DNA from: Roseiarcus sp963813555
Lineage (GTDB): Bacteria > Pseudomonadota > Alphaproteobacteria > Rhizobiales > Beijerinckiaceae
DNA length: 64,000 bases
Assembly (NCBI GenBank): GCA_963813555.1
Contig: CAWEZX010000011.1
Coordinates: 124,001 to 188,000, forward strand
Reading direction: 5' to 3'
The notes beneath the pieces are model-generated. The model had not been told where the DNA came from. It ran no database searches and saw only the letters and a list, made by a program, of their open reading frames with translations. The translations under genes and the position numbers were made by a program. Positions 49,301-59,764 of this stretch are shown piece by piece; the stretch's first letter is position 1; each line of letters begins with the position of its first letter.

Positions 49301-52300
49301 TCACTCTCCAGCGACAAGCATCTGCGGTCCGCTTTGCGCCGCCAGCTCAGCCAGCGCGCGCCGATATTCAACTGGCATCACCTTGCGGAATTTCGGCAGA
49401 TAGGCCTCCCAATCCTCCAGGATGCGCCGGGCGCGGGTCGAGCCGGTGTAACGCGCATGGTTGACGATCAACTGATGCAGCCGCTCAGCGTCGAACCGGC
49501 TCATATCGCCCATCACGTCGACTCTGCCATGATGCTCGAGATCGCCGCCGGAATGCAGATAGCGCTGCATCACCTCCTCCTCGGCGGCGACAGGATTGAG
49601 TTCGACCATCGCCAGGTTGCAGCGCTGGGCGAACGTGCCGGCCTCGTCGAGAACATAAGCGATGCCGCCCGACATGCCCGCGGCGAAATTGCGTCCCGTC
49701 TCGCCGATGACCACAACGATGCCGCCGGTCATATATTCGCAGCCATGGTCGCCCGTGCCCTCGACGACCGCGATGGCGCCGGAATTTCGGACCCCAAAGC
49801 GCTCGCCCGCCACACCTCGAAAATAGCATTCGCCTGCAATTGCGCCATAAAGAACGGTATTGCCGACGATGATCGAGGTTTCCGGCGTCAGCTTCGTAGC
49901 TTCCAGCGGCGGGTAGACGATGATGCGTCCGCCCGACAAGCCCTTGCCGACGTAGTCGTTGGCCTCTCCCTCGAGCTCGAGGGTCACACCCTTGGCGAGG
50001 AAAGCCCCGAAGCTCTGCCCCGCGGTGCCCTTGAACTTGATGTGGATCGCCTCGTCGCGTAGGCCGGCATGCCCGTATCGCCTGGCGATGACGCCGGACA
50101 ACATCGCTCCTGTCGACCGATCAACGTTCCGGATGGAAAGGTCGAGACGGACGTGCTTGCCGCGCTCGATCGCGTCATGAGTATCGGCGATGAGGCGGCG
50201 ATCGAGCACATTGCCGAGCCCATGATCCTGGGCGACGCTTCGGTAAATGGTGTCCTCCGGCCAGGGCGCCGGCTTGAAGAACAGGTTCGAAAAGTCGAGC
50301 CCCTGCGCCTTGGCGTGTTCGTTGAGCTTGTCACGGTCTAGCATTTGCCGCTGGCCGATCATCTCGTCGAACGTGCGGTAGCCAAGTTGAGCCATCAACG
50401 CGCGCACGTCTTCGGCGACAAAGAAGAAATAATTGATGACGTGCTCCGGCTTGCCGACGAAACGCTTGCGCAGGACCGGGTCCTGGGTGGCGACGCCGAC
50501 CGGGCAGGTGTTCAAATGGCATTTGCGCATCATGATGCAGCCGGCCGCGATCAGGGGAGCGGTCGCGAAGCCGAACTCGTCCGCGCCCAGAAGCGCGCCG
50601 ATCACGACGTCGCGGCCAGTGCGGACGCCGCCGTCGACTTGCACCGATATGCGCGATCTCAGGCCGTTCATCACCAGCGTCTGATGGGTCTCCGCGAGAC
50701 CGATCTCCCAGGGGCTCCCGGCATGCTTGATCGAGGTCAGCGGCGAGGCTCCGGTTCCGCCCTCGAAGCCGGAGATCGTGACATGGTCGGCCCTGCATTT
50801 GGCCACTCCCGCCGCGACCGTGCCAACGCCGACCTCGGACACCAGCTTGACCGAAACCTGAGCCTGCGGATTGACGTTCTTCAGATCGTAGACGAGCTGC
50901 TTCAAGTCTTCGATCGAATAGATGTCGTGGTGCGGCGGCGGTGAGATGAGACCTACACCCTGGGTGGAGTGACGCACCTTTGCGATCACTGCATCGACCT
51001 TATGACCGGGCAATTGTCCGCCTTCGCCGGGCTTTGCGCCCTGCGCCATTTTAATTTGCATCATGTCGGAGTTGACAAGATATTCCGCAGTCACCCCGAA
51101 GCGGCCGGAGGCGACCTGCTTGATGGCGCTGCGCATCGAGTCGCCATTGGCCATCCGCTTGTAGCGATCGGACTCCTCACCTCCCTCGCCGGTGTTTGAC
51201 CTGCCGCCAATTCGGTTCATCGCGATCGCGAGTGTGGTATGCGCCTCGCGCGAGATCGAACCGTACGACATTGCCCCCGTCGCAAAGCGCTTGACGATCG
51301 AAACGGCGGGCTCAACCTCGTCGAGCGGAACTGGCGCCCGTCCGTCATCCTCCGCGGTCCTGATGCGGAAAAGCCCGCGGATCGTCAGCAGCTGCGCGCC
51401 TTGTTCGTTGAGCAATTTGGCGAAGGCGTCATAGCGTTCACGCGCATTACCACGAACGGCGTGCTGCAGCAGGGAGACCGTCTCCGGCGTCCAATTGTGG
51501 GTTTCTCCACGCACCCGATAGGCGTATTCGCCGCCGACTTCGAGCGCCGTGCTCAGGACCGGAGAATTGCCGAACGCGTCCGTGTGGCGGCGCTGCGTCT
51601 CCTGCGCGATTTCGGCCAAGCCCGCGCCCTCGATCGAAGTCGCCGTGCCGAAGAAGAATTCGTCGATGAACGCGCGGGACAGGCCCACAGCGTCGAAAAT
51701 CTGCGCGCCGCAATAGGACTGGTAGGTCGAAATGCCCATTTTCGACATGACCTTGAGAACGCCCTTGTCGACCGACTTGATGAAGCGCTTGACCGCCTCA
51801 TAGCCGCTGATCGACTCCGGCAAATCCATTGTCATCGCTGTCAGAGTCTCGAAGGCGAGATAAGGATTGATCGCTTCAGCCCCGTAGCCCGCGAGAGAGG
51901 CGAAGTGATGGATTTCGCGCGCCTCGCCTGTTTCGACGACGAGGCCGACCGAGGTGCGAAGTCCCTTGCGGATGAGATGATGATGGACGGCGGCCGTCGC
52001 CAGAAGGGCGGGAATTGGGATTCGATCCGGACCCACCATGCGATCGGAGAGGATGATGATGTTGTAGCGTCCGTGCACGGCCGATTCCGCGCGCTCGCAA
52101 AGCCGCCTGAGCGCTTCGCCCATGCCGGCTGCGGCCTTCTTCACCGGATAGGTGATGTCGAGGGTTCTGGTGTCGAACGAATTCCTCCAAATGACCGATG
52201 CTCCGGATCTTCTCGAGGTCCTCATTGGTCAGGATCGGCTGGCGCACTTCGAGGCGCTTGCGCCTTGCCGCGCCGTCAAGGTCGAACAGGTTGGGCCGCG

Positions 52301-54013
52301 GCCCGATGAAGGAGACGAGGCTCATCACCAGCTCTTCGCGGATCGGATCGATCGGCGGGTTGGTGACTTGAGCGAAGTTCTGTTTGAAGTAGGTGTAGAG
52401 AAGCTTCGACTTCGACGACAGCGCCGAAATTGGCGTGTCCGTGCCCATCGAACCGACCGCTTCCTGGCCGGTGGACGCCATCGGCGCGAGCAGGATCGTC
52501 AGATCTTCCTGGGTATAGCCGAAGGCCTGCTGGCGATCGAGCAACGACACGTCGGTGCGCAAGGCGCGCGGCTCGACAGGATTGAGCTCCTCGAGCACGA
52601 TCTGGGCTTCGCGAAGCCAAGCGCTGTAGGGTTGGGCGTGCGACAGCGTCTGCTTGATCTCCCCGTCCGAGACGATGCGGTGCTGCTCGAGATCGACCAG
52701 CAGCATCTTTCCCGGCTGCAGGCGCCACTTGGTGATGATGGTCTCTTCCGGCACCGGCAGAACGCCCATTTCCGACGCCAGAACGACAAGGTCGTCGTCG
52801 GTGACGAAATAGCGCGCAGGCCTTAAGCCGTTGCGGTCGAGCGTTGCGCCGATCTGGCGCCCGTCCGTGAACGCCATTGCCGCCGGGCCGTCCCACGGCT
52901 CCATCAGCGCGGCGTGATATTCGTAGAAAGCGCGCCGCTCCTCGTCCATCAGCGGATTGCCGGCCCAGGCCTCCGGAATCAGCGCCATCATCGCGTGGCT
53001 GAGCGAATAGCCGCCTTGAACGAGAAACTCGAGCGCGTTGTCGAAGCAGGCGGTGTCCGACTGCCCTTCATAAGATATCGGCCATAGCTTCGAGATATCG
53101 GCGCCGAAGAGTTCGGAGTTGACGCTCGCCTGACGCGCCGCCATCCAGTTGACATTGCCCCGCAGCGTGTTGATTTCGCCGTTGTGCGCGACCACGCGAT
53201 AGGGGTGCGCGAGTTGCCACGACGGAAAAGTGTTGGTCGCGAACCGTTGGTGGACGAGCGCCAGAGCGGTCTCGTAACGTGGGTCCAACAGGTCACGGTA
53301 ATAGGGCGCGAGCTGCCGCACCAGCACCATGCCCTTGTAGACAATGGTGCGAGCCGACATCGAGACCGGGTAATATTCGAGGATCTCCAGGGTCCCGATC
53401 GCGAACACGCGATTGGAGACGACCTTACGGACGACATACAGCCGCCGCTCAAAATCGTCTTCGCTGGCCACGTCGGCTGGGCGTCCAACAAATATCTGCT
53501 GCATCACCGGCTCGACCGCCTTGACGCGCTCCCCCAGTGCGGAATTGTCGACAGGAACGTCGCGCCAGCCGAGCATGTGCAGGCCTTCGGCTGCGACCAC
53601 GTCCTCCACGATTTCCGCGCACCTGCCGGCGCGCCTCGGTCTGCCGCGGCATGAAGAATTGGCCGATCGCGTAATGGCCCCGCGCCGGCAGATCGAAGCC
53701 CAATTTGGCGCATTCGAGCGCGAAGAACGCATGCGGGATTTGAGTGAGAACGCCGCAGCCGTCGCCAAGCGAGGGATCCGCGCCCACCGCGCCACGGTGG
53801 TCGAGGTTGCTCAGAATTTGCAGGCCCTTTTCGAGGATGTCGTGCGATTTTCGGTTCCTCATGTCGGCGACAAACCCGACCCCGCAGGAATCATGCTCCT
53901 TGGAAGGATCGTAAAGCCCCTGGGCCGGTGGCGTCAGAGGGTCGCGAGCGGGATTGGCCTTCGCGAAGGCGCCGCGCGAACTCGTCGAGCGTCGCTTGAG
54001 TTGTGGCGTTCAT
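49301..54013 (-). pseudogene. gltB: Glutamate synthase large subunit, three frameshifts
   Basis: About 1570 codons in total, the normal length. From the ATG at 54013 (MNATTQATLDEFARRLRE) the frame shifts at about 53957-53966. It then reads GLYDPSKEHDSCGVGFVADM, with the amidotransferase Cys. A second shift is at about 53620-53628, after FFMPRQTEAR. The central domain continues to LEKIRSIGHLEE. A third shift at about 52176-52192 leads to TRTLDITYPVKKAAAG. The FMN/Fe-S domain (GGTGASPLTSIKHAGSPWE, CIMMRKCHLNTCPVG) and the beta-helix end at 49301. All regions are well conserved between the breaks, which argues for base-calling errors over decay. Confidence 0.9.
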
Positions 54014-54382
54014 CTCTCCGCTCCTCGGGCAGTCGCGGACTTTATGCGACCGTTATTGCAGATTTTTAGGCATATGAGGGACAAAGGCGGCTGCTAACGC
54101 GCAGCCCGATGGCGTCACGCGTCGGATTTTTTTCGATCCGTCTTTGTCGTTCGATCCGACAACGCTTGAGCCCTGCTCTTCTGCCGGCGCCGAAGCCTTA
54201 GCCTCACCGCACAAAAAAATGGTCAGCACAACTGTCCTATTTTTTGACCATGACAGAAATAGGTCGCCGACACAAGCGGTCAGCGCGCAATTTTTTACCG
54301 CGCTGCTCTACCCCGCGCGAGCGAATTGCCAGGGCGGCGCAACTTGACGCAGATTGCCCGCTTGAATCGGACAGGAGCGAGC
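54014..54382. other. Intergenic between gltB and threonine aldolase, with inverted repeats
   Basis: About 370 bases carrying both divergent promoters. ATGGTCA (54219-54225) and TGACCAT (54245-54251) are inverted. CCTATTT (54236-54242) and AAATAGG (54257-54263) are also inverted and overlap the first pair. An A-run and a T-run border them. This may be an operator. No gene is recognisable. Confidence 0.45.
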
Positions 54383-55465
54383 ATGAATTTCGCCAGCGAC
54401 AATGGCGCCGGCGTGGCGCCGCAGATTCTAGACGCGATTGTGGAGTTGTCGCGTGTCTACGCGCCGGCCTATGGCGCCGATGAATTCACCTCGCGGGCGC
54501 AAGCGCTTCTCAGCGACGTATTCGAGACCCGGGTCGCGGCCTTCCTGGTGGCGACTGGGACGGCCGCGAACGCTCTCGCGCTTTCGGCGCTTGTCGATCC
54601 CTGGGATGCGGTTTTCTGCCACGAGGAAGCGCATATCCACGATGATGAATGCGGGGCGCCGGAGTTCTTCGCCGGGGGAGCGAAGTTGGTCGGGATCGCC
54701 GGCGAGGGCGGCAAGATCACGCCAGAAGGCTTGCGGGACACCGTGGAGAGGTTTCCGCGCGGACTGGTGAAGTCGGCGCAGCCGGGCGCGTTGTCGCTGT
54801 CCCAGGCCACGGAAGCGGGGATGGTCTATGGCGCGAGCGAGGTTTCGGAGCTCAGTTCGATCGCTCGCCGTAACGGGATCAGCGTACATATGGACGGCGC
54901 GCGCTTCGCCAACGCGCTCGTGTCGGTCAAAGCGACGCCGGCCGACATGACGTGGCGGGCCGGGGTCGACATTCTAACGCTCGGCGCAACGAAAAATGGC
55001 GCGCTCGCTTGCGAGGCCGTCCTGTTCTTCGATCCGGCGCAGGCAGCGAATTTTGCCTTTCAGCGTAAGCGCGGCGGCCAGACCTTGTCCAAGGGGCGCT
55101 TTCTGGGCGCACAAATGGAGGCCTATCTCGCCGATGGGCTCTGGTTGCGGCTGGCTGAGCGCGCAAACGCCTCGGCGCGCCGGCTTGCTCACGGTCTTGC
55201 GACAACGCGAGGCGTGCGCCTCGCGTGGCCGACGGAGGCGAACGAAGTGTTTGTCGTTGCGCCGACAGCAATGGTCGAGCGATGGCGGGCGGCCGGAGCT
55301 TTGTTCCACGAGTGGAGCACGCGATCGCTCGCGCCTGAACGCGCGCCCCGAAATGGCGAAACGCTGGTGAGATTGGTGGCGTCGTTCGAAACCGAATCAA
55401 ACGAAATTGATCGGTTCATGAGCATTTGCGCTGAAGTCCCGGACTTGGCCGCGGCGCTGCCGTAA
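54383..55465 (+). CDS. Low-specificity L-threonine aldolase-like PLP enzyme
   Basis: A 360-residue fold-type I enzyme that splits beta-hydroxy amino acids such as threonine into glycine and an aldehyde. The N-terminal MNFASDNGAGVAPQILDAI, the central HEEAHIHDDECGAPE and VHMDGARFANALV (Asp that contacts PLP nitrogen) are typical. The PLP Lys is K204 in LGATKNGALACE. The ATG at 54383 has AGGAG just before it; a longer frame was rejected. It is single, divergent from gltB. Confidence 0.93.
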   Translation: MNFASDNGAGVAPQILDAIVELSRVYAPAYGADEFTSRAQALLSDVFETRVAAFLVATGTAANALALSALVDPWDAVFCHEEAHIHDDECGAPEFFAGGAKLVGIAGEGGKITPEGLRDTVERFPRGLVKSAQPGALSLSQATEAGMVYGASEVSELSSIARRNGISVHMDGARFANALVSVKATPADMTWRAGVDILTLGATKNGALACEAVLFFDPAQAANFAFQRKRGGQTLSKGRFLGAQMEAYLADGLWLRLAERANASARRLAHGLATTRGVRLAWPTEANEVFVVAPTAMVERWRAAGALFHEWSTRSLAPERAPRNGETLVRLVASFETESNEIDRFMSICAEVPDLAAALP

Positions 55466-55520
55466 CCGCGCCGCATTCGGCGCCGCAAATCGTCCAGGGA
55501 GAACCCTGGAGCGACAAACC

Positions 55521-56306
55521 ATGGCGATCAGGATGAATGGAGCGCTGCGCCTTAGCTTGGCGGGTTCTGCGCTCGGCGGGCTCATCACCTTCGCTCCTAC
55601 GGCGACGGCCCAATGGCTGCCGCCCTGGCGGTTCTCGCCGCCACCGGGCGCGATCGAACGGAGCTTGGAGGCGCAAGGGTATATGTTGAGAGCGCCGCTT
55701 ATGCGTCGGCCAGGAGTTTATCTCGCCGACGTCAGCGTCGGCCCCGCGGGTTATCAGCGCCTCGTCATCGACGCCAGAAGCGGAGTGATCCTTGAGCGCT
55801 TCGCCGCCCCCAGTCGAATGTGGGGACCCGCGCTCGCCGCCCGCGACGAAGAGTTTGGCCAGCCGCCGCCCGGACTCGCTGGACCTCCGCCCAGCGGCGA
55901 ATTCCCTGGCGCGCCTGCGGGCGCCCCTCCGGCGAAATCGGCTTACGGGGGTCCAACGAACGTCCGTATTCCGGCCGCCATCAGCCCATACGGCCCGCCG
56001 GCCGGAACGAAGCCCAAGCCGAAGTCCGTTTCTACCCAACGCAGGGCGCCGACGACCAAGGCGCCGACTGAGAACCCGCCCCTGCCGCCTCCGGCTCCAC
56101 GCGAAGCGGCGAAGCCGGATGTGTCGGGCTCGCCAGCGTCCAAGCCGGCAGAAAGGCATGATTCGGATCAGCCGAGGATCGACTCCTATCCGACGACCGA
56201 GGTCGACAATGTCCCGCCGGCCGCAGCGCCCGCGCCTCCAAGCACCGCCGCCAAGGCGAGCGACAAGCCAAAGGTGAGCATCGTCCCCCCGGCCCTGTTC
56301 GAGTAG
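55521..56306 (+). CDS. Secreted proline-rich protein with PepSY-like N-terminal domain
   Basis: A 261-residue protein. A signal peptide (LRLSLAGSALGGLITFAPTATA) is followed by a short domain, residues about 40-95 (IERSLEAQGYMLRAPLMRRPGVYLADV..., LVIDARSGVILERF). It has the look of a PepSY-type alpha/beta unit. The rest, about 160 residues, is low complexity, rich in Pro, Ala and Lys, ending SIVPPALFE. No function is known. It is 55 bases after the threonine aldolase and ends at a terminator shared with hsp20. Confidence 0.7.
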   Translation: MAIRMNGALRLSLAGSALGGLITFAPTATAQWLPPWRFSPPPGAIERSLEAQGYMLRAPLMRRPGVYLADVSVGPAGYQRLVIDARSGVILERFAAPSRMWGPALAARDEEFGQPPPGLAGPPPSGEFPGAPAGAPPAKSAYGGPTNVRIPAAISPYGPPAGTKPKPKSVSTQRRAPTTKAPTENPPLPPPAPREAAKPDVSGSPASKPAERHDSDQPRIDSYPTTEVDNVPPAAAPAPPSTAAKASDKPKVSIVPPALFE

Positions 56307-56314
56307 ACGCGAAA

Positions 56315-56345
56315 AGGGCGCCCCGATTGGGACGCCCTGATTTCT
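56315..56345 (+). terminator. Hairpin terminator between convergent genes
   Basis: AGGGCGCCCC and GGGACGCCCT pair with one mismatch around GATT, followed by GATTTCT. It lies nine bases after the proline-rich gene stop and just before the end of the convergent hsp20. Confidence 0.65.
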
Positions 56346-56366
56346 CCGCGCTCAGCGTTACTCGGC

Positions 56367-56846
56367 TTACGCAGCCTGGGCGGACGGCGCTTTGACGGCT
56401 TCGATGGTCTTCGCACCCTTGTTGATCGCAATGGTGCGCGGCTTCTGAGCTTCGGGAACCTCCCGCACCAGATCGATGTGCAAGAGACCATTCTCGCTAG
56501 CCGCGCCGGTCACGATGACGTGGTCGGCGAGCTGGAATTGGCGCTCAAACGCCCGTCCGGCAATGCCTTGGTAGAGGACTTCGCGCTTGCCGTCGGCTTT
56601 TGCGCTTACCTCCTTCGAGCCGCGCACAGTCAGCGTATTCTCGCGCGTCTCGACCGACAATTCGTCCTCGGCGAACCCCGCCACCGCAAGCGTGATGCGA
56701 TAGGCGTTTTCGCTGGTCCGTTCGATGTTGTAAGGTGGATAGATTGGCCCGTTCTGCTCGCCGCCAGCAACCCTGTCGAGCATCGAGAACAGACGATCGA
56801 AGCCAACGGTGGAACGGTAGAACGGTGAAAGATCGTAATTCAACAT
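56367..56846 (-). CDS. Small heat-shock protein Hsp20 (IbpA-like)
   Basis: A 159-residue cytoplasmic holdase. The N-terminus (LNYDLSPFYRSTVGFDRLFSML) is typical of IbpA, then the alpha-crystallin domain from PPYNIERTSENAYRITLAVAGF to the motif GLLHIDLVREVPE. The C-terminal IxI-type element appears as RTIAINK. I chose ATG 56846 with AGAGGA upstream. The 5' leader carries a probable ROSE thermometer and a heat-shock promoter, so the gene is likely controlled at both RNA and sigma-32 level. Confidence 0.95.
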   Translation of the reverse strand: MLNYDLSPFYRSTVGFDRLFSMLDRVAGGEQNGPIYPPYNIERTSENAYRITLAVAGFAEDELSVETRENTLTVRGSKEVSAKADGKREVLYQGIAGRAFERQFQLADHVIVTGAASENGLLHIDLVREVPEAQKPRTIAINKGAKTIEAVKAPSAQAA

Positions 56847-56935
56847 GATCACATCCTCTTGGTTGAGCGATATGACGGCTTGCGCCCCAGACATCAGCTG
56901 CGCCCGCCGCTGTGAAGCGCCCTGGCCTCACGCCG
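56847..56935 (-). promoter_or_regulatory. Probable ROSE-type RNA thermometer in the hsp20 leader
   Basis: On the gene strand, TCGCT (56866-56870) faces the Shine-Dalgarno AGGA (56854-56857) across a short loop, seven bases before the ATG. This is the UYGCU/AGGA pairing that defines ROSE elements of rhizobial hsp20 genes. Upstream bases (GCGCTTC, GGGCGCAGC) can form further hairpins. The leader length, about 85 bases, fits. Confidence 0.7.
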
Positions 56936-56967
56936 ATAATTTTTGGCTGGACAGGCGCAATTTCAAG
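56936..56967 (-). promoter_or_regulatory. Heat-shock (RpoH-type) promoter of hsp20
   Basis: CTTGAAAT at 56960-56967 on the minus strand matches the -35 of sigma-32 promoters. A weak A/T-rich -10 (AATTAT) follows after a plausible spacer. The start of transcription would leave a leader of about 85 bases. Confidence 0.55.
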
Positions 56968-57099
56968 GGCAGGCGGGCGCCTTTGCCACAAAAAATGCTA
57001 GCTCTACGGTCAAAGGGAGCCGTCGCGCGCTGAGCGCCGCGCGGCGAGGGAGATTTTCAAAGAGGGGCCACAGCCTCCGCAGATCGAGGTCCAAGACAC

Positions 57100-57567
57100 A
57101 TGTTGAAATCCGTATCGGTCGCAGCCGCCGTCGCAGCAGCCCTATGTTTCGCCACTACGGCTTACGCCGCCGGGTCCCATGGCCCGCAAACCGAAGAGGA
57201 CGAGACCCCCAAGCCGTTGCCGCCGCTGCAGAAGAATTTTCCGCTCGACCAGACTTGGTCGCTCCGGGACCTTAACGGCAAGCCGGTGCCTTCCGGATTG
57301 GACATCAGCCTGAAGATCGACGGGACGCTGCGCGGTTCGGGCTACACCGGTTGCAATTCGTGGTCGGCCACGATGTATCCGGTCAAGGACCAGCATCTCG
57401 CCGTCGGGCCTTTTGCGCTGACGAAAAAGGATTGCCCCAAGGACGTCAAGGCGCTCGAGATCGGATTTCTGTCCGCGCTGCTCGGCAACCCGGAATGGGA
57501 CTTGGTCAACGACGATCTCGTCATCAAGGGGCCGCGCGGCTCGATGCGGCTCGCCCGCTCGCTCTAA
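57100..57567 (+). CDS. META-domain (HslJ-like) secreted protein
   Basis: A 155-residue protein with a signal peptide (VAAAVAAALCFATTAYA). A META domain follows from about residue 45: FPLDQTWSLRDLNGKPVPSG, then GSGYTGCNSWSA and LTKKDCPKDVKALEIGFLSAL. The spacing of the conserved Gly-Cys-Asn and later Cys is that of HslJ, an outer-membrane-associated protein linked to stress and novobiocin resistance in E. coli. It is convergent with the following ABC exporter. Confidence 0.85.
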   Translation: MLKSVSVAAAVAAALCFATTAYAAGSHGPQTEEDETPKPLPPLQKNFPLDQTWSLRDLNGKPVPSGLDISLKIDGTLRGSGYTGCNSWSATMYPVKDQHLAVGPFALTKKDCPKDVKALEIGFLSALLGNPEWDLVNDDLVIKGPRGSMRLARSL

Positions 57568-57580
57568 GCCTGGTCCGCGA

Positions 57581-59764
57581 TCACGTTGCAGGCTGCGGCT
57601 CGGCGCTGACCGTGGCCGGGGCACCATCGTGCGCGTCGAACACGATCCGCCGTTTGTGGAACTGATTGATCGTCGCCTGATGGCCAATCGAGACGATCGT
57701 CGTGCCCGGCAGGGTTTCGACAATCGCGCGATAGAGATTGGCCTCGCTCTTCTCGTCGAGCGAGGCGGTTGATTCGTCGAGGAACAGCCAGTCCGGCTCG
57801 GCCAGCAGCGCGCGCGCCACCGCGAGCCGCTGCTGCTCGCCGCCGGACAGTCGCATCTGCCAATTCTCGTTGTCGTCGAGGCGGTCTGCGAGCGACGGAA
57901 GACCGACCTTGATCAGCGTCTCGGTCAGCTTCTGGTCGGAGAAATTGGCGCTCGCCCGCGGATAAGCAAGCGCCTCCCGCAACGGCCCGATCGGGATATA
58001 GGGCCGCTGCGGCAACAGCATGAGCTTGGCGTAGGCCGGCTGGCGGATCTCGCCAGAGCCGTACGGCCACAAGCCCGCGACGGCGCGAAAGAGCGTCGAC
58101 TTGCCGATCCCCGAGGGTCCGACGAACATCGTCGACTCCTGGGGAACCAAGACCAGGTCGGCGATATGAGCCAGCCTGCGGCCATCGGGCAATGCGAGAT
58201 CGACGTCGTTCAGCGACATTGTCGGGGCCTGCGACGGCTCCGTCGTAAGTCGCGGCGTCTTTTTGTCGTCCGCCAGCACGCGGGCGAAGGCGTCCTCGAA
58301 CGAGGTGAGACGCTCGATGGTGGCGCGGAAATCGGCGAGGCCGATGTACCGGTCAACGAAGAAGTTCATCGCGCCGTTGACATTGGCGAACGCGTCGGCC
58401 GACTGGTTGAAGCGGCCGAAATCGACGATTTTGGCAAAGTAGAACGGCGCGACCACCACATAAGGGATGATGACGGAAATCTGGCCATAGAACTGGTTGA
58501 AGGCGATCAGCCAGGTGCGGACATGGATGATGCGACGGATGGTTCGCACGACCTCGCCGAACACGCCGCCGGCCCGGTCGATCTCGCGCTCCTCGCCCTT
58601 GAGGAGCGCGATCTGCTCGCTGTATTCGCGGATGCGGGCGAGATCGAAGCGGAAGTTCGCCTCGACCGCCTGCTGGCGGAAATAAAGCCTGGACAGACTC
58701 CGGCCGATGAGCTGGGTGATGCCCGTGGCGAGGCAGGCGTAGAGGACGGCGACCCAGAACAGAAAGCCGGGGATCTGCAGGCCGAAGATCGGCGCCTTCA
58801 GCGAGTTGGAGATCCCCCACAGGATGATCGAGAACGACACCAGATTGGTCGCCGAGGCGATCGCCTGGATGGTGTAGTTGTAGATGCCGACGTTGCCGGA
58901 ATTGATGCCGGTGCCGGTGCCGTTGATGAAGCCGCCGATGTCCTGCGAGATGCGCTGGTCGGGGTTGTCGGTCGTGATACGCTGGCCCGGGGTATCCGTC
59001 ATCACGTCTTGATGCGGATCGTCGTTGGCGTTGGCGGCGAGCGCCAGCTTGTAATGCATCGAGTGGGTGAGCCAGCGCGAGGTGAACGAGGCAGTCATCC
59101 AGCGGCGCCATTGCAGCACGAAATTGGAGGCGATGAAGAACTCTATGATGCCGGCGACGATCGCGATCGTCGCCAGCGGGATGAAGACAAAGATAAGCTG
59201 GTACCAGAACGCGACCCGGTGTGCTTCGTTGGCGACCTGGATGGCGTTGCCGAAATCCCGCTGGAAGAAGTTGAAGCGCAGCGCCAACGCGACCTGGAAC
59301 TGATTGATCAGGATGAGGAAGAAGACATTGATGCGCGCGTAGACGTCCTGCCGCAGGATGAACGGCCGATATGGCAAGGGTCGGATCGAGATCGGGGTCC
59401 GCGCGGCGAAGAAGGGATCGGCGATCGTCATCATCTTCCGCACCAGGCGAAAATGGGAGACGGCGAAAATGGCGAGAATGAACAAAGCCGTCGCCAACGG
59501 CAGATAGCGCGGCAGCTCATATTCCTCGAGGCTCTGCGGCCAATAGCCCATGAGCACGACCAGGTCGGCCAAGCCGAACAGCACCGTTTCGATCGCGAAC
59601 AGATCGCAGAGGACGGTGAGAAAGGTCGACATCTTCCAGCGCGGCAGCGCAGCGACCGCGGCCAGCGCCGAGGCGACGCCGATCAAAAGAGTCATCCCGT
59701 CTTCTTTGAAGGCGCCGATGACGAGCGCGAGGATGGCGAAGGCGGCGAGGCTCAACATGCGCAT
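57581..59764 (-). CDS. SbmA/BacA-like ABC transporter, fused permease and ATPase (BclA/YddA type)
   Basis: A 727-residue inner-membrane protein. The N-terminal about 450 residues carry several helices and the SbmA_BacA core (YRPFILRQDVYARINVFFLIL, NQRISQDI-like NPDQRISQDIGGF). The C-terminal ATPase has Walker A GPSGIGKST, signature LSGGEQQRLAVARAL and Walker B WLFLDESTASLDE. Two additional N-terminal helices precede the usual start. In rhizobia such BclA-type exporters protect against plant NCR peptides; free-living relatives take up peptides or antibiotics. The substrate is unknown here. Confidence 0.9.
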   Translation of the reverse strand: MRMLSLAAFAILALVIGAFKEDGMTLLIGVASALAAVAALPRWKMSTFLTVLCDLFAIETVLFGLADLVVLMGYWPQSLEEYELPRYLPLATALFILAIFAVSHFRLVRKMMTIADPFFAARTPISIRPLPYRPFILRQDVYARINVFFLILINQFQVALALRFNFFQRDFGNAIQVANEAHRVAFWYQLIFVFIPLATIAIVAGIIEFFIASNFVLQWRRWMTASFTSRWLTHSMHYKLALAANANDDPHQDVMTDTPGQRITTDNPDQRISQDIGGFINGTGTGINSGNVGIYNYTIQAIASATNLVSFSIILWGISNSLKAPIFGLQIPGFLFWVAVLYACLATGITQLIGRSLSRLYFRQQAVEANFRFDLARIREYSEQIALLKGEEREIDRAGGVFGEVVRTIRRIIHVRTWLIAFNQFYGQISVIIPYVVVAPFYFAKIVDFGRFNQSADAFANVNGAMNFFVDRYIGLADFRATIERLTSFEDAFARVLADDKKTPRLTTEPSQAPTMSLNDVDLALPDGRRLAHIADLVLVPQESTMFVGPSGIGKSTLFRAVAGLWPYGSGEIRQPAYAKLMLLPQRPYIPIGPLREALAYPRASANFSDQKLTETLIKVGLPSLADRLDDNENWQMRLSGGEQQRLAVARALLAEPDWLFLDESTASLDEKSEANLYRAIVETLPGTTIVSIGHQATINQFHKRRIVFDAHDGAPATVSAEPQPAT

